From the NCBI GenBank assembly GCA_026934365.1, contig JADHZE010000020.1, forward strand, positions 1 to 32,546: a stretch of 32,546 nucleotides of DNA. The letters run 5' to 3'. Under the pieces are notes generated by a model that saw nothing but the letters and a program-made list of their open reading frames with translations, was not told the origin of the DNA and did not search any database. Position 1 is the first letter of the stretch. Each line of letters opens with the position of its first letter. The DNA is from Isoptericola sp. QY 916 (lineage in GTDB: Bacteria; Actinomycetota; Actinomycetes; Actinomycetales; Cellulomonadaceae). The position numbers and the translations under genes are program-made. Shown here one piece after another: positions 22,376 to 30,105 of this stretch.

Positions 22376-23345
22376 GCGCCCCAGTGTGACATGGGTGTGT
22401 CTCAACTTGACAGGACTCGTCCAGGAGCAGCACCCCCCGGTGCGCGCGGGACACCGCGCCGGGCCGGGCCAGGCCGCTGCCCCCGCCGACGATCGCCGCC
22501 GGGGTGGCCGTGTGGTGCGGGTCCTCGAAGGGCGGGCGCGTCAGGAGGCCGTTCCCGGGGTCGAACGTCCCGGCCACCGAGTGCACGGACGTCACCTCCA
22601 CGGCCTCGGAGGGCGTGAGGTCCGGCAGGATGCCCGGCAGCCTGGCGGCGAGCATGGTCTTGCCCGCACCCGGTGGCCCGACCAGGAGCAGATGGTGCCC
22701 ACCGGCGGCCGCGACCTCGAGCGCCATCCTCGCGTGCACCTGCCCGACCACCTCCGCGAGGTCCCCCGGCGACCGGCGCGGCGCGGACTGCCGCGCCGCC
22801 CGGACCGGGTCCAGCACCGGCGGCTCGGCGAGCTCGCCGCCGTGGAGCAGCACCACCTCTGCCAGGCTCGACGCCGCGTGGACGCGCGCACCGGGGACCA
22901 GCCGGGCCTCGTCCGCGTCCCCGGTCGCGACCACGACGTCGGGGCACCCCGCCTCGACGGCCGCGGCGACCGCAGGGAGCACCCCGCGCACGGGCTGGAG
23001 GCGCCCGTCGAGGCCGAGCTCCGCCAGGTGCACCACCCGGTCCAGCCCGGCCCGGGGTACCACGCCGTCCCCCGCGAGCACGGCGACCGCGATGGCGACG
23101 TCGAACGACGAACCGGACTTGCGCAGCGACGCGGGCGACAGGTTGACGGTGATCTTGCGGTGCGGCCACTTGATGCCGGTGGAGAGCACCGCGGCCCGCA
23201 CCCGCTCGCGCGACTCGTTGAGCGCCGTGTCCGGCAGCCCCACCAGCGTGAACCCGGGGACGGACGCCGCGAGCTGCGCCTGCACCTCCACGACGTGCCC
23301 GGTCAGCCCGGTGAGGGCGACCGCCGCCGTCGTCCCGAGGCCCAT
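22314..23345 (-). pseudogene. comM: comM (yifB) 5' fragment with element-derived tail
   Basis: Residues 1-310 are the N-terminal part of ComM: the Lon-like ChlI domain (SVPGFTLVGLPDTALNESRE), the P-loop GPPGAGKT at about residues 223-230, and LLLDE of Walker B. Beyond 22416 the frame runs 33 residues into the element before stopping at 22314, overlapping the integrase start region in another frame. ComM is a hexameric AAA+ helicase that drives branch migration during natural transformation. This product lacks everything after Walker B and should be inactive. The ATG at 23345 overlaps the yraN stop by one base, as in intact loci. Confidence 0.93.
22416..22421. other. Right attachment-site core (CTCGTC)
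   Basis: This matches the left core at 9554-9559. The sequence on the right resumes comM. In the joined element ends, gtgtgt (22395-22400) and acacac (9575-9580) are each exactly 15 bases from the core, forming the inverted arms expected of a serine-integrase attP. Confidence 0.8.
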
Positions 23346-23704
23346 CAGAGCACCCCCACGAGGTGCTCGACCTGCGCGGCGCCCGCCCGCGGCAGCACCA
23401 CGGCCACCACGTCGACCCGGATCTCGCGGCAGCGCACGTCCCGGTGCTCCACCAGCCACTGCCCCGTGAGCCGGCGGATCCGGGACAGCTTGGCGGCCGT
23501 CACCGCCTCCGCGGGGTGGCCGAACGCGGTGCCCCGTCGCGTCTTCACCTCGATCGCGACCAGCACGTCGCCGTCGCGCGCGACGAGGTCGAGCTCGCCT
23601 CCCGTGCCGTGCCAGTTGCGCTCGAGCACCTCCATGCCCTGCGCCTCGACGTGGCGCGCGGCCACCCGCTCCCCGTACCGCCCGACGGCGTCCTTCGCCC
23701 GCAT
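23345..23704 (-). CDS. yraN: YraN/UPF0102 endonuclease-like protein
   Basis: The 119-residue product has the UPF0102 pattern: GRYGERVAARHVEAQGMEVL, NWHGTGGELDLVARD (Glu and Asp of a PD-(D/E)XK-like core) and VAIEVKTRRGTAFG (Glu-x-Lys). It is small and cytoplasmic and usually sits next to comM; its role is thought to be in DNA metabolism but is not settled. The ATG is preceded by GGAGGTGG. Its stop shares one base with the comM start, so the two are coupled. 145 bases without a visible gene separate it from the DUF2469 gene upstream. Confidence 0.92.
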   Translation of the reverse strand: MRAKDAVGRYGERVAARHVEAQGMEVLERNWHGTGGELDLVARDGDVLVAIEVKTRRGTAFGHPAEAVTAAKLSRIRRLTGQWLVEHRDVRCREIRVDVVAVVLPRAGAAQVEHLVGVL

Positions 23705-23849
23705 CGAACCACCTCCGCGGGGAAGCCTCGCGGCCCGGTGCAGGGCCGACGCGCACGCGGACGGTGTCCTGTGGACGAGGGGCGCAGGGGGGCCGCCTGG
23801 GGGCAGCCTCCGTGCCTACCGGCGCCTCGTGGCGTCGACAGGGAGCGAG

Positions 23850-24149
23850 CTACAGGGCGAGCTCGGCCTTCGCGAGCTCCTCCACGTTGACGTCCTTGAA
23901 CGTCACCACGCGCACCGACTTCACGAACCGCGCGGAGCGGTAGACGTCCCATACCCACGCGTCGGCCAGCCGGAGCTCGAAGTAGACCTCCCCGGCGGCG
24001 GACCGCACCTGCAGGTCCACCTGGTTGGCGAGGTAGAACCGCCGCTCCGTCTCCACGACGTACGAGAACAGGCCCACCACGTCGCGGTACTCGCGGTACA
24101 GCGCGAGCTCCATCTCGGTCTCGTAGTTCTCGAGGTCTTCGGCGCTCAC
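23850..24149 (-). CDS. DUF2469-family conserved actinobacterial protein
   Basis: The 99-residue product ([55 protein letters not shown]) matches the short DUF2469 family that follows rnhB throughout Actinomycetota. It has no signal peptide, membrane span or known catalytic motif; function is unknown. The GTG start at 24149 overlaps the rnhB stop as GTGA. Confidence 0.92.
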   Translation of the reverse strand: MSAEDLENYETEMELALYREYRDVVGLFSYVVETERRFYLANQVDLQVRSAAGEVYFELRLADAWVWDVYRSARFVKSVRVVTFKDVNVEELAKAELAL

Positions 24150-25045
24150 AGGGCCATCATCCCATCGGGCGGGTCGAGGGCGAGGCCTGCGGCGGGCGTG
24201 CCGGGCGCCGGGACCGCGCCGTCGTCCGCGAGGGCGCGCAGGTTCCACGACCGGCGGTGCTGCGGCGTCGGGCCGAGCCGGCGCAGCGCGTCCAGGTGGG
24301 CGGGCGCCGAGTACCCCTTGTTCTGGTCCCACGCGTACGCCGGGTACTGGCGCGCCAGACGCACGAGCAGCCCGTCGCGCTCCACCTTGGCGAGCACGCT
24401 CGCGGCCGCGACCGAGGAGCACTGCAGGTCCGCCTTGACGAGGGTGCGCACCCCCGGCTCCGGCGCCTCGGGCCCGAGCGGGTCGAGGGCCGCCGCCTCG
24501 AACAGGTCGACGTCGCCCCGGCTCAGCCAGTCGTGCGAGCCGTCGAGGAGCACCACGTCCACGTCGCCGCACGTCCGCCGGACCTGGGCGAGCGCCCGCC
24601 GCCCGGCGAGCCGCAGCGCGGCCACGATCCCGTGCGCGTCGATCTCCGCCGGCCCCGCGTGCCCGACGGCCCACGCGACCCCCCAGCGCTGCAGCTGCGG
24701 CACCATCGCGACCCGCGCCGCCGGGGTGAGGAGCTTCGAGTCGGTCAGCCCCTGGGGCGCCGTCCGCGTCGCCGCGTCCACGACGACGACCCCCACGCTC
24801 ACGGGCCCGGCGAGGGAGCCGCGCCCCACCTCGTCCATGCCCGCGACCAGCCGTGCGCCTCCCGTGAGCAGCGCACGCTCCTGGCGCAGCGTCGGGCTCC
24901 GGCGCTGCTTGGCGCCGGCGCCGGCCGTGCGGCGGCGGGGCGGCGTGGGCCGGCGCACCGTCTCCGGCCCGGACGTCGCCCGGACGGGCTCGGCGCCGTC
25001 CTGCCCTGCGTCCTGCTCGGGGCCGCGCTCGACCAGCGACGTCAC
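24146..25045 (-). CDS. rnhB: Ribonuclease HII
   Basis: The 299-residue product contains [13 protein letters not shown] (catalytic Asp-Glu), [18 protein letters not shown] and [21 protein letters not shown] (further acidic residues), the hallmarks of RNase HII. This enzyme removes misincorporated ribonucleotides and RNA-DNA junctions. The first 60 or so residues are a low-complexity Arg/Pro-rich extension, longer than in most RNase HII proteins. The GTG at 25045 overlaps the lepB stop (GTGA); a start nearer the catalytic domain cannot be ruled out. Confidence 0.93.
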   Translation of the reverse strand: MTSLVERGPEQDAGQDGAEPVRATSGPETVRRPTPPRRRTAGAGAKQRRSPTLRQERALLTGGARLVAGMDEVGRGSLAGPVSVGVVVVDAATRTAPQGLTDSKLLTPAARVAMVPQLQRWGVAWAVGHAGPAEIDAHGIVAALRLAGRRALAQVRRTCGDVDVVLLDGSHDWLSRGDVDLFEAAALDPLGPEAPEPGVRTLVKADLQCSSVAAASVLAKVERDGLLVRLARQYPAYAWDQNKGYSAPAHLDALRRLGPTPQHRRSWNLRALADDGAVPAPGTPAAGLALDPPDGMMAL

Positions 25046-25863
25046 GGCTCCGGGACCTTCGCGAAGACGTCGCCCGGGTTGCGCAGGAGCTTCGCGTCGC
25101 CCAGCGGCCACACGGTGGCGAACGCCGACCCGACGACGTTGTCCATCGGCACGAACCCGCCGCCGGGCTTGCCCGTGTTGTAGCGGGAGTCCTGCGAGTT
25201 CTGCCGGTTGTCGCCCATGACGAACAGGAAGCCGTCGGGCACGACCGTGTCGAACGGGTCCTGGCTCGGCACCGAGCCCGGCTTGATGTACGACTCCTCG
25301 TCGATCGGCTCGCCGTTGATGCTCACGCGGCCCTGGTCGTCGCAGCACGTCACGTGGTCGCCGGGCGTCCCGACGACCCGCTTGATCAGGTGGTCGCCCG
25401 TCTCCTGCGGCAGCAGCCCCACGAACGTCAGGACGTTCGTCACCGCCTGCCCCACGGGGGTCCGCTCGGGCGGCTCGTACGGCGGCAGCCAGCCGCCGGG
25501 GTCCTTGAACACCACGATGTCGCCACGGTGGACGTCGAACACGTCCGGCACCATGCGCGAGACCATCACCCGGTCGCCGATCTCCAGCGTGTCCTCCATC
25601 GACCCGCTGGGGATGTAGAACGCCTGCACCAGGAACGTCTTGATGAGCCACGACAGGACCAGCGCGCTGACCACGATGATCGCGGTCTCGCGCAGGACGC
25701 CGAGCCCGCGACTCGGGGTCGGGCCCTCGGCGGGGGCGGGGCGGCCCCCTCCGACCACGGCGTCGAAGCCCTCGACCCCGTCGCCGGAGCCGCTGCCCGC
25801 AGGGTCGTGGGGACGGGGATCGCGCGCGCTGGGCCGGTCTGTCACGGGATCGGAGTCTGCCAC
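25042..25863 (-). CDS. lepB: Signal peptidase I
   Basis: The 273-residue product has an acidic N-terminal cytoplasmic segment of about 50 residues, one transmembrane span ([19 protein letters not shown]), then the S26 motifs: [10 protein letters not shown] with the catalytic Ser, and [11 protein letters not shown] with the catalytic Lys. [12 protein letters not shown] closes the active site. It cleaves signal peptides from exported proteins on the outer face of the membrane. It starts with GTG and is the first of a chain of GTGA overlaps with rnhB and DUF2469. Confidence 0.95.
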   Translation of the reverse strand: MADSDPVTDRPSARDPRPHDPAGSGSGDGVEGFDAVVGGGRPAPAEGPTPSRGLGVLRETAIIVVSALVLSWLIKTFLVQAFYIPSGSMEDTLEIGDRVMVSRMVPDVFDVHRGDIVVFKDPGGWLPPYEPPERTPVGQAVTNVLTFVGLLPQETGDHLIKRVVGTPGDHVTCCDDQGRVSINGEPIDEESYIKPGSVPSQDPFDTVVPDGFLFVMGDNRQNSQDSRYNTGKPGGGFVPMDNVVGSAFATVWPLGDAKLLRNPGDVFAKVPEP

Positions 25864-25960
25864 GCCCTCACTCTTTCACTCGCCACCGTCCACGGCGAAA
25901 CCGCGACAGGCCCCCGCTCGCGCTCCGGCGGCGGCCCCGGCCGACCCCGGGGACGACGAC

Positions 25961-25998
25961 GGACGGGCGGCCCTGCCATCGGCAGGAACCGCCCGTCC
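25961..25998 (-). terminator. Hairpin terminator downstream of rplS
   Basis: Outer arms ggacgggcgg (25961-25970) and ccgcccgtcc (25989-25998) enclose inner arms cctgcc (25972-25977) and ggcagg (25981-25986) with a three-base loop. It lies 49 bases past the rplS stop on the minus strand and before lepB. Confidence 0.85.
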
Positions 25999-26047
25999 GG
26001 GGGTGCGCGTCAGCGCGTCGCGACGCGGCGCATCACGCCGCACGGCC

Positions 26048-26410
26048 TCACTTCGAGGTCGGCGCGGTCTCGCGCTTCTCGCGGATCTTCGCCTTCTTGC
26101 CGCGCAGGTTGCGCAGGTAGTACAGCTTCGCCCGGCGGACGACGCCGCGGGAGACGACCTCGATCGAGTCGATGGTCGGGGCGTGCAGGGGGAACGTCCG
26201 CTCCACGCCGACGCCGAAGCTGATCTTGCGGACGGTGAACGTCTCGCGGACGCCGCCGCCCTGGCGCGCGATGACGATGCCCTGGAACGCCTGGACGCGC
26301 GAGCGGTTACCCTCGACGACCTTGACGTTGACCTTGACGGTGTCGCCGGCGCGGAAGTCCGGGACGTCGGAGCGCAGCGAGGCTGCGTCGACGGAGTCGA
26401 GCGTGTGCAT
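26048..26410 (-). CDS. rplS: Ribosomal protein bL19
   Basis: The 120-residue product matches L19 over its whole length: [54 protein letters not shown], and [21 protein letters not shown]19 sits at the interface of the two ribosomal subunits. The ATG at 26410 has GGGGAG six bases upstream. The gene has its own leader and terminator and stands apart from trmD by 172 bases. Confidence 0.97.
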   Translation of the reverse strand: MHTLDSVDAASLRSDVPDFRAGDTVKVNVKVVEGNRSRVQAFQGIVIARQGGGVRETFTVRKISFGVGVERTFPLHAPTIDSIEVVSRGVVRRAKLYYLRNLRGKKAKIREKRETAPTSK

Positions 26411-26416
26411 GGTGGT

Positions 26417-26556
26417 CTCCCCGCCCTGCCACAGGTCAGGAGCAAGATCGTGGCGCGCCCGCAGGGGCACGCGGAATCTGACGTGTCGGTGGGTGCGTCG
26501 GCTCCTCGACCAGGCGGGCTGACCAGCAGCCCGTCGTGACCTCCCCTGTGGCAGAG
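26417..26556 (-). promoter_or_regulatory. Structured 5' leader of rplS
   Basis: In the minus-strand transcript a 12-bp helix (one G-U) pairs 26545-26556 with 26424-26435, enclosing about 109 bases. One base separates it from the GGGGAG ribosome site (26417-26422). Inside are hairpins with gggctg/cagccc arms (about 26516-26532) and gcgtgccc/gggcgcgc arms (about 26452-26471). A competing pairing aggtca/tgacct (26537-26542 with 26433-26438) would disrupt the closing helix. CAGAAT (26585-26590), overlapping the trmD stop, is a possible -10 box. Confidence 0.55.
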
Positions 26557-26582
26557 GCCGGGTCGGCGAACGCACCAGCGCC

Positions 26583-27404
26583 CTATTCTGCCACACGTCC
26601 CGGCGCGGAACCCGGCTCGGGCTCCGCCGCGGGACGGAGGCGTCCGTCACGCACCTCCCAGCCGAGGCCGGCGAGGACGGCGCGGTCCGCCTTGTCCAGC
26701 GACGCGGGGTCGAGCGCGGCCACCATGTCGGGGCGCCGTGCGGCGGTCCGCTCCAGCGCCCGGTCGCGACGCCAGCGCTCGATCCGGGCGTGGTGGCCGG
26801 ACAGGAGCACCTCGGGCACCTCGAGCCCCGCCCACTCGGGCGGCTTCGTGTACACCGGGTACTCCAGCAGGCCGGCTGCGCCGTGCGACTCCTCGACCAG
26901 CGAGTGCGGGTTGCCGACGACGCCCGGCAGCAGCCGCCCGAACGCCTCGATCATCACGAGCGCGGCCACCTCCCCGCCGTTGAGCACGTAGTCGCCGATG
27001 GACAGCTCGCTGACGCGGTGGCCGGCGGCGCGGGTGCGCTCGGCGACGCGCGCGTCGATGCCCTCGTACCGCCCGCACGCGATGACCACGTGCTCCTCGG
27101 CCGCCAGCGCCTCCGCGTGCCGCTGCGTGAAGACGTCGCCCGACGGCGTCGGCACGACCAGGTGCCCGCCCCCGCCCGCCGGCAGGACGTCGTCGAGCGC
27201 CCGCCCCCAGACGTCCGGGCGCATGACCATGCCCGCTCCCCCGCCGAACGGGGTGTCGTCGACCGTGCGGTGCCGGTCGGCGGTCCAGTCCCGCAGGTCG
27301 TGCACCCGCAGGTCGAGCAGCCCGGCCTGGCGCGCCTTGCCGACCAGCGACAGGTCCAGCGCGGCGAGGTAGTCGGGGAAGATCGAGACGACGTCGACGC
27401 GCAC
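26583..27404 (-). CDS. trmD: tRNA (guanine-N1)-methyltransferase TrmD
   Basis: The 273-residue product has the SPOUT trefoil-knot motifs of Trm[65 protein letters not shown] and the late [18 protein letters not shown]. It methylates G37 of tRNAs to prevent frameshifting. The GTG at 27404 follows the rimM stop by one base, so translation is coupled. Roughly 30 extra C-terminal residues are Pro/Glu-rich and low in complexity. Confidence 0.96.
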   Translation of the reverse strand: MRVDVVSIFPDYLAALDLSLVGKARQAGLLDLRVHDLRDWTADRHRTVDDTPFGGGAGMVMRPDVWGRALDDVLPAGGGGHLVVPTPSGDVFTQRHAEALAAEEHVVIACGRYEGIDARVAERTRAAGHRVSELSIGDYVLNGGEVAALVMIEAFGRLLPGVVGNPHSLVEESHGAAGLLEYPVYTKPPEWAGLEVPEVLLSGHHARIERWRRDRALERTAARRPDMVAALDPASLDKADRAVLAGLGWEVRDGRLRPAAEPEPGSAPGRVAE

Positions 27405-27405
27405 G

Positions 27406-27957
27406 TCAGCCCTCGCCCTGGGCGTCGTCCGCCCGGTCGACGACGGCGGACGCCGCGTCCCGGGCGAGCAGCCCGCCGGGGGGCGTCAGGACGACGCGCC
27501 CGCCCGCGACGTCGACCTCCGGCACGATGGCGCGGACGAACGGTACGAGCGTGCGCTCGCCGCCGGTCTCCCGCACGACGAGCGCGTCGTGCGCCGGCAG
27601 GTGCTCGAGGCCGGTCACCTCGCCGACCACGGTCCCGTCCTCGAGCTCGGCCCGCAGGCCCTGGAGCTCGTGCGGGTACCAGGCGTCCTCCTCGTCGGAG
27701 ACGTCGGCCTCGACGACGAGCTCGACGCCCCGCAGCGCCTCGGCCGCGGTGCGGTCGGCCACCTCCGCGAAGGACACGAGCCAGCGGCCCTGGTGCACCC
27801 GCGCGGCGGTCACCGTGAGGGGCCCGGCCTCGGCCGGCTCGGTCGCGAGGGTGAGCCCCACCGCGAGCCGTTCCTCGGGGTTGTCGGTGCGCAGGTCGAG
27901 GCCGACCTCGCCCCGGAGCCCGTGCGCCCGCCCGACGCGCGCCACCACCAGCTGCAT
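27406..27957 (-). CDS. rimM: Ribosome maturation factor RimM
   Basis: The 183-residue product has the N-terminal RimM barrel ([31 protein letters not shown]) and the C-terminal PRC barrel ([58 protein letters not shown]). It assists maturation of the 30S head. The ATG at 27957 has AGGAG six bases upstream. A long hairpin (28027-28065) separates it from khpA. Confidence 0.95.
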   Translation of the reverse strand: MQLVVARVGRAHGLRGEVGLDLRTDNPEERLAVGLTLATEPAEAGPLTVTAARVHQGRWLVSFAEVADRTAAEALRGVELVVEADVSDEEDAWYPHELQGLRAELEDGTVVGEVTGLEHLPAHDALVVRETGGERTLVPFVRAIVPEVDVAGGRVVLTPPGGLLARDAASAVVDRADDAQGEG

Positions 27958-28026
27958 GACCACTCCTGTCTCGAACTGTTCTCGTGGGCCGGTGACCACC
28001 GGTGACAGCATGCCTCGCGGCAGACG

Positions 28027-28065
28027 ACGAGGCCCGGCCCCACTCTCGGTGGGGTCGGGCCTCGT
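28027..28065 (-). terminator. Long hairpin between khpA and rimM
   Basis: Arms of 17 bp with a single G-T pair (28027-28043 and 28049-28065; left arm acgaggcccggccccac) close a five-base loop. It lies 29 bases after the khpA stop. Inside the conserved rpsP-khpA-rimM-trmD set it may partly end transcription so that ribosomal protein bS16 is made in excess over RimM and TrmD. Confidence 0.8.
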
Positions 28066-28094
28066 CAGTGCTACGGCAGCGGGTGCGGCACGCG

Positions 28095-28334
28095 TCAGCG
28101 CCGGTCGACGTCCACGACGTCGACCCGCACGGGGCCGTCCGTCGCGAGGGCGCCGACCACCGTGCGCAGCGCCTTCGCCGTCCGTCCGCCCCGGCCGATC
28201 ACGCGGCCGAGGTCGTCGGGGTGCACCCGCACCTCGAGCAGGTCGCCCCGGCGCTGCGTCCGCGAAGCCACCCGGACGTCGTCCGGGTTGTCCACGATGC
28301 CGCGCACCAGGTGCTCGAGGGCCTCGGCGAGCAT
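28095..28334 (-). CDS. khpA: KH-domain RNA-binding protein KhpA
   Basis: The 79-residue product is a single type II KH domain (LAEALEHLVRGIVDNPDDVR, VHPDDLGRVIGRGGRTAKAL with the GxxG loop). KhpA binds RNA, often with KhpB, and is regularly found between rpsP and rimM. Its ATG shares one base with the rpsP stop. Confidence 0.94.
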   Translation of the reverse strand: MLAEALEHLVRGIVDNPDDVRVASRTQRRGDLLEVRVHPDDLGRVIGRGGRTAKALRTVVGALATDGPVRVDVVDVDRR

Positions 28335-28753
28335 CAGGCCTCGGCCTCAGCCTCGGTGGCCTCGGCCGCCGGCTCCTCGGCCTTCTTCTCGGCAGCCTTC
28401 GCCTTGGCCTTCTCGGCCTCGGCGGCGACGGCCTCGACCGCGGCGGCGCTGTCGGCCTTCGCGGTCTTGGTCTTGAGGGTGCCCTCGGCGCCCGGAAGAC
28501 CCTTGAACTTCTGCCAGTCACCGGTGATCTTGAGCAGCGCGGCGACCTGCTCGGTCGGCTGCGCACCGACGCCGAGCCAGTACTGCGCCCGCTCGGACTT
28601 GATCTCGATGAACGACGGCTCCTCGGTCGGGTGGTACTTCCCGATCTCCTCGATGACGCGCCCGTCGCGCTTGGAGCGCGAGTCGGCCACGACGACGCGG
28701 TAGTACGGGGCCCGGATCTTGCCGAGGCGCTTCAGACGAATCTTGACGGCCAC
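28334..28753 (-). CDS. rpsP: Ribosomal protein bS16
   Basis: The first 80 residues of the 139-residue product are bS16: [40 protein letters not shown], then [20 protein letters not shown]. The last 50 residues are an Ala/Glu/Lys-rich tail, a known actinobacterial extension. It starts with GTG; AGGAG lies about eleven bases upstream. A small stem (28784-28789 with 28823-28828, inner 28795-28799 with 28812-28816) sits in the leader. Confidence 0.96.
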   Translation of the reverse strand: MAVKIRLKRLGKIRAPYYRVVVADSRSKRDGRVIEEIGKYHPTEEPSFIEIKSERAQYWLGVGAQPTEQVAALLKITGDWQKFKGLPGAEGTLKTKTAKADSAAAVEAVAAEAEKAKAKAAEKKAEEPAAEATEAEAEA

Positions 28754-28881
28754 TGTGGTGGTGTCTCCTGGTTCTGGTGGGGCGACCTCACGCGCCGCCG
28801 GGTGGGGTCCTGGCGGTGTCCGGAGGTCAGGAACGCGACATGCGCAGGAGAGAGGGGCCTGGGCACGCCGAGTACCCCGCC

Positions 28882-28911
28882 ATTGTGCCAGACCGGGCGT
28901 GCCCGCTCCAA
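28882..28911 (-). promoter_or_regulatory. Predicted promoter of the rpsP operon
   Basis: On the minus strand TTGGAG (28906-28911) and CACAAT (28882-28887) are 18 bases apart. CACAAT is a frequent -10 box for ribosomal protein genes in Actinomycetota. The transcript would have a leader of about 120 bases before rpsP. Confidence 0.6.
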
Positions 28912-28948
28912 CCACGGGTGACGCACCTCTCGCCCCGGCGCGGGGAGG

Positions 28949-30052
28949 TCAGCCGCGGACGACCTGCCCGCGCAGGACGACGGCGGTCGGGTGCCGCAGC
29001 ACCTCGATGTCCTCGCGCGGGTCGGCGGGGTAGACCACCAGGTCCGCGCTGGACCCCTCGACGAGGGCGCCGAAGCCCAGCAGCTCGCGCGCCCGCCAGG
29101 TCGCCATCGCGACGACGTCGGCGGCGGGGATGCCGGCCGCGACCAGCTCGGCGCACTCGTCCACGACCCGCCCGTGCCCGAGCGTGCCGCCGGCGTCGGT
29201 CCCGACGAGCAGGGGCACGCCCGCCTCGTGGAGCGCGCGCACGTGCTCGTACCGGCGGGCGTGCATGCGCCGCATCCGCGCCGCGTACTCCGGGTACTTC
29301 CCCTCCGCCTGCCGGGCGATCTCCTCGAAGCGGGCCACCTGGAGCAGCGTGGGGGTCACGGGGATGCGCCGCGCCGCGACCTCGTCCACGAGCGCCCCCA
29401 TGACGCCCGTCCCGTGCTCGATGCCGTCCACGCCCGCGGCGAGCAGGTCGGGCACGACCTCCTCGGAGAAAGCGTGCACCGTGACGCGCGCGGCCTCCGC
29501 GTGCGCGGCGGCGACCGCCTCCGTGAGCACGTCGCGCGGCCACAGCGGGCCGAGGTCGCCCGCCTCGCGGTCGATCCAGTCCCCGACCAGCTTGACCCAG
29601 CCGTCCGCGCGGCGCGCCTGGGCGCGCACCGCGTCGGGGAGCGCTCCCACGTCGTCGAGCTCGAGGCCGAAGCCCCGCAGGTAGCGCTTGGGGCGTGCCA
29701 GGTGCCGGCCGGCGCGCACGAGGCGCGGCAGGTCGGGGCGCTCCTGGACCCAGGACGTGTCCACGGGCGAGCCCGCGTCGCGCACGAGCAGGACGCCGGA
29801 GTCGCGGTCGGCGACGGCCTGGGCCTCCGCCGTCGCCTGGTCGACCGCGCCGTCGGGGCCGAGGCCCACGTGGCAGTGCACGTCCACCAGACCCGGCAGC
29901 ACCCAGCCCTCGAGCTCGCGGGTGGCGCTGCCCTGCGGCGACGGGCGGGTCAGGCTGACCCGGCCGTCGCGCACCCACATCTCGCCGACGTCGCGATCGT
30001 GACCGAGCAGGACGTGGCCGGTGACGTGCAGCGGGACGTGCGGGGCAGACAT
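28949..30052 (-). CDS. Imidazolonepropionase-like amidohydrolase
   Basis: The 367-residue product has the amidohydrolase metal set: VLPGLVDVHCHVG (HxH), WVKLVGDW (bridging Lys), VTVHAFSEE and GIEHGTGVMG (His ligands), and LVGTDAGGTLGHG (catalytic Asp). Such enzymes hydrolyse cyclic amides or dipeptide-like bonds. A homologue sits between ffh and rpsP in many Actinomycetota, including Mycobacterium, but the natural substrate is not known to me. The ATG at 30052 begins a separate unit between the rpsP operon and ffh. Confidence 0.88.
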   Translation of the reverse strand: MSAPHVPLHVTGHVLLGHDRDVGEMWVRDGRVSLTRPSPQGSATRELEGWVLPGLVDVHCHVGLGPDGAVDQATAEAQAVADRDSGVLLVRDAGSPVDTSWVQERPDLPRLVRAGRHLARPKRYLRGFGLELDDVGALPDAVRAQARRADGWVKLVGDWIDREAGDLGPLWPRDVLTEAVAAAHAEAARVTVHAFSEEVVPDLLAAGVDGIEHGTGVMGALVDEVAARRIPVTPTLLQVARFEEIARQAEGKYPEYAARMRRMHARRYEHVRALHEAGVPLLVGTDAGGTLGHGRVVDECAELVAAGIPAADVVAMATWRARELLGFGALVEGSSADLVVYPADPREDIEVLRHPTAVVLRGQVVRG

Positions 30053-30105
30053 GGTCGAAGGTTACCGAGTCGGGGGGCCGGGCCGTGGAGGCCGGTCCGT
30101 GCGCC

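Larger units (their letters stand above)
9560..22415. mobile_element. Integrated element of about 12.9 kb inserted in comM
   Basis: The element is bounded by a shared CTCGTC core at both comM junctions. It encodes a large serine recombinase 41 bases from the right core and interrupts a reading frame that becomes intact when the two flanks are joined. It contains about 17 to 18 genes: a left + strand operon (9648-11515), mostly minus-strand cargo (11512-18556), small DNA-binding proteins, an Lsr2 homologue and the integrase. I see no capsid, tail, portal or terminase gene, no FtsK/TraB-like ATPase, no relaxase and no recognised replication protein. It is therefore best described as a non-self-transmissible integrative element or genomic island, possibly dependent on a helper. 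The base composition of the central cargo is visibly less GC-rich than its flanks. Confidence 0.92.

Noticed and set aside
9560-22415. CRISPR array, tRNA gene or tRNA-type attachment site in the element
   Set aside because: No regularly spaced repeats with spacers and no cloverleaf sequence were seen; integration is in comM, not in a tRNA gene.
22023-25220. A 1065-codon open frame on the + strand across the element border, comM, yraN and rnhB
   Set aside because: It lies opposite clearly identified genes, has no family motifs and is rich in Arg/Pro/Ala, as expected for antisense frames in very high-GC DNA.
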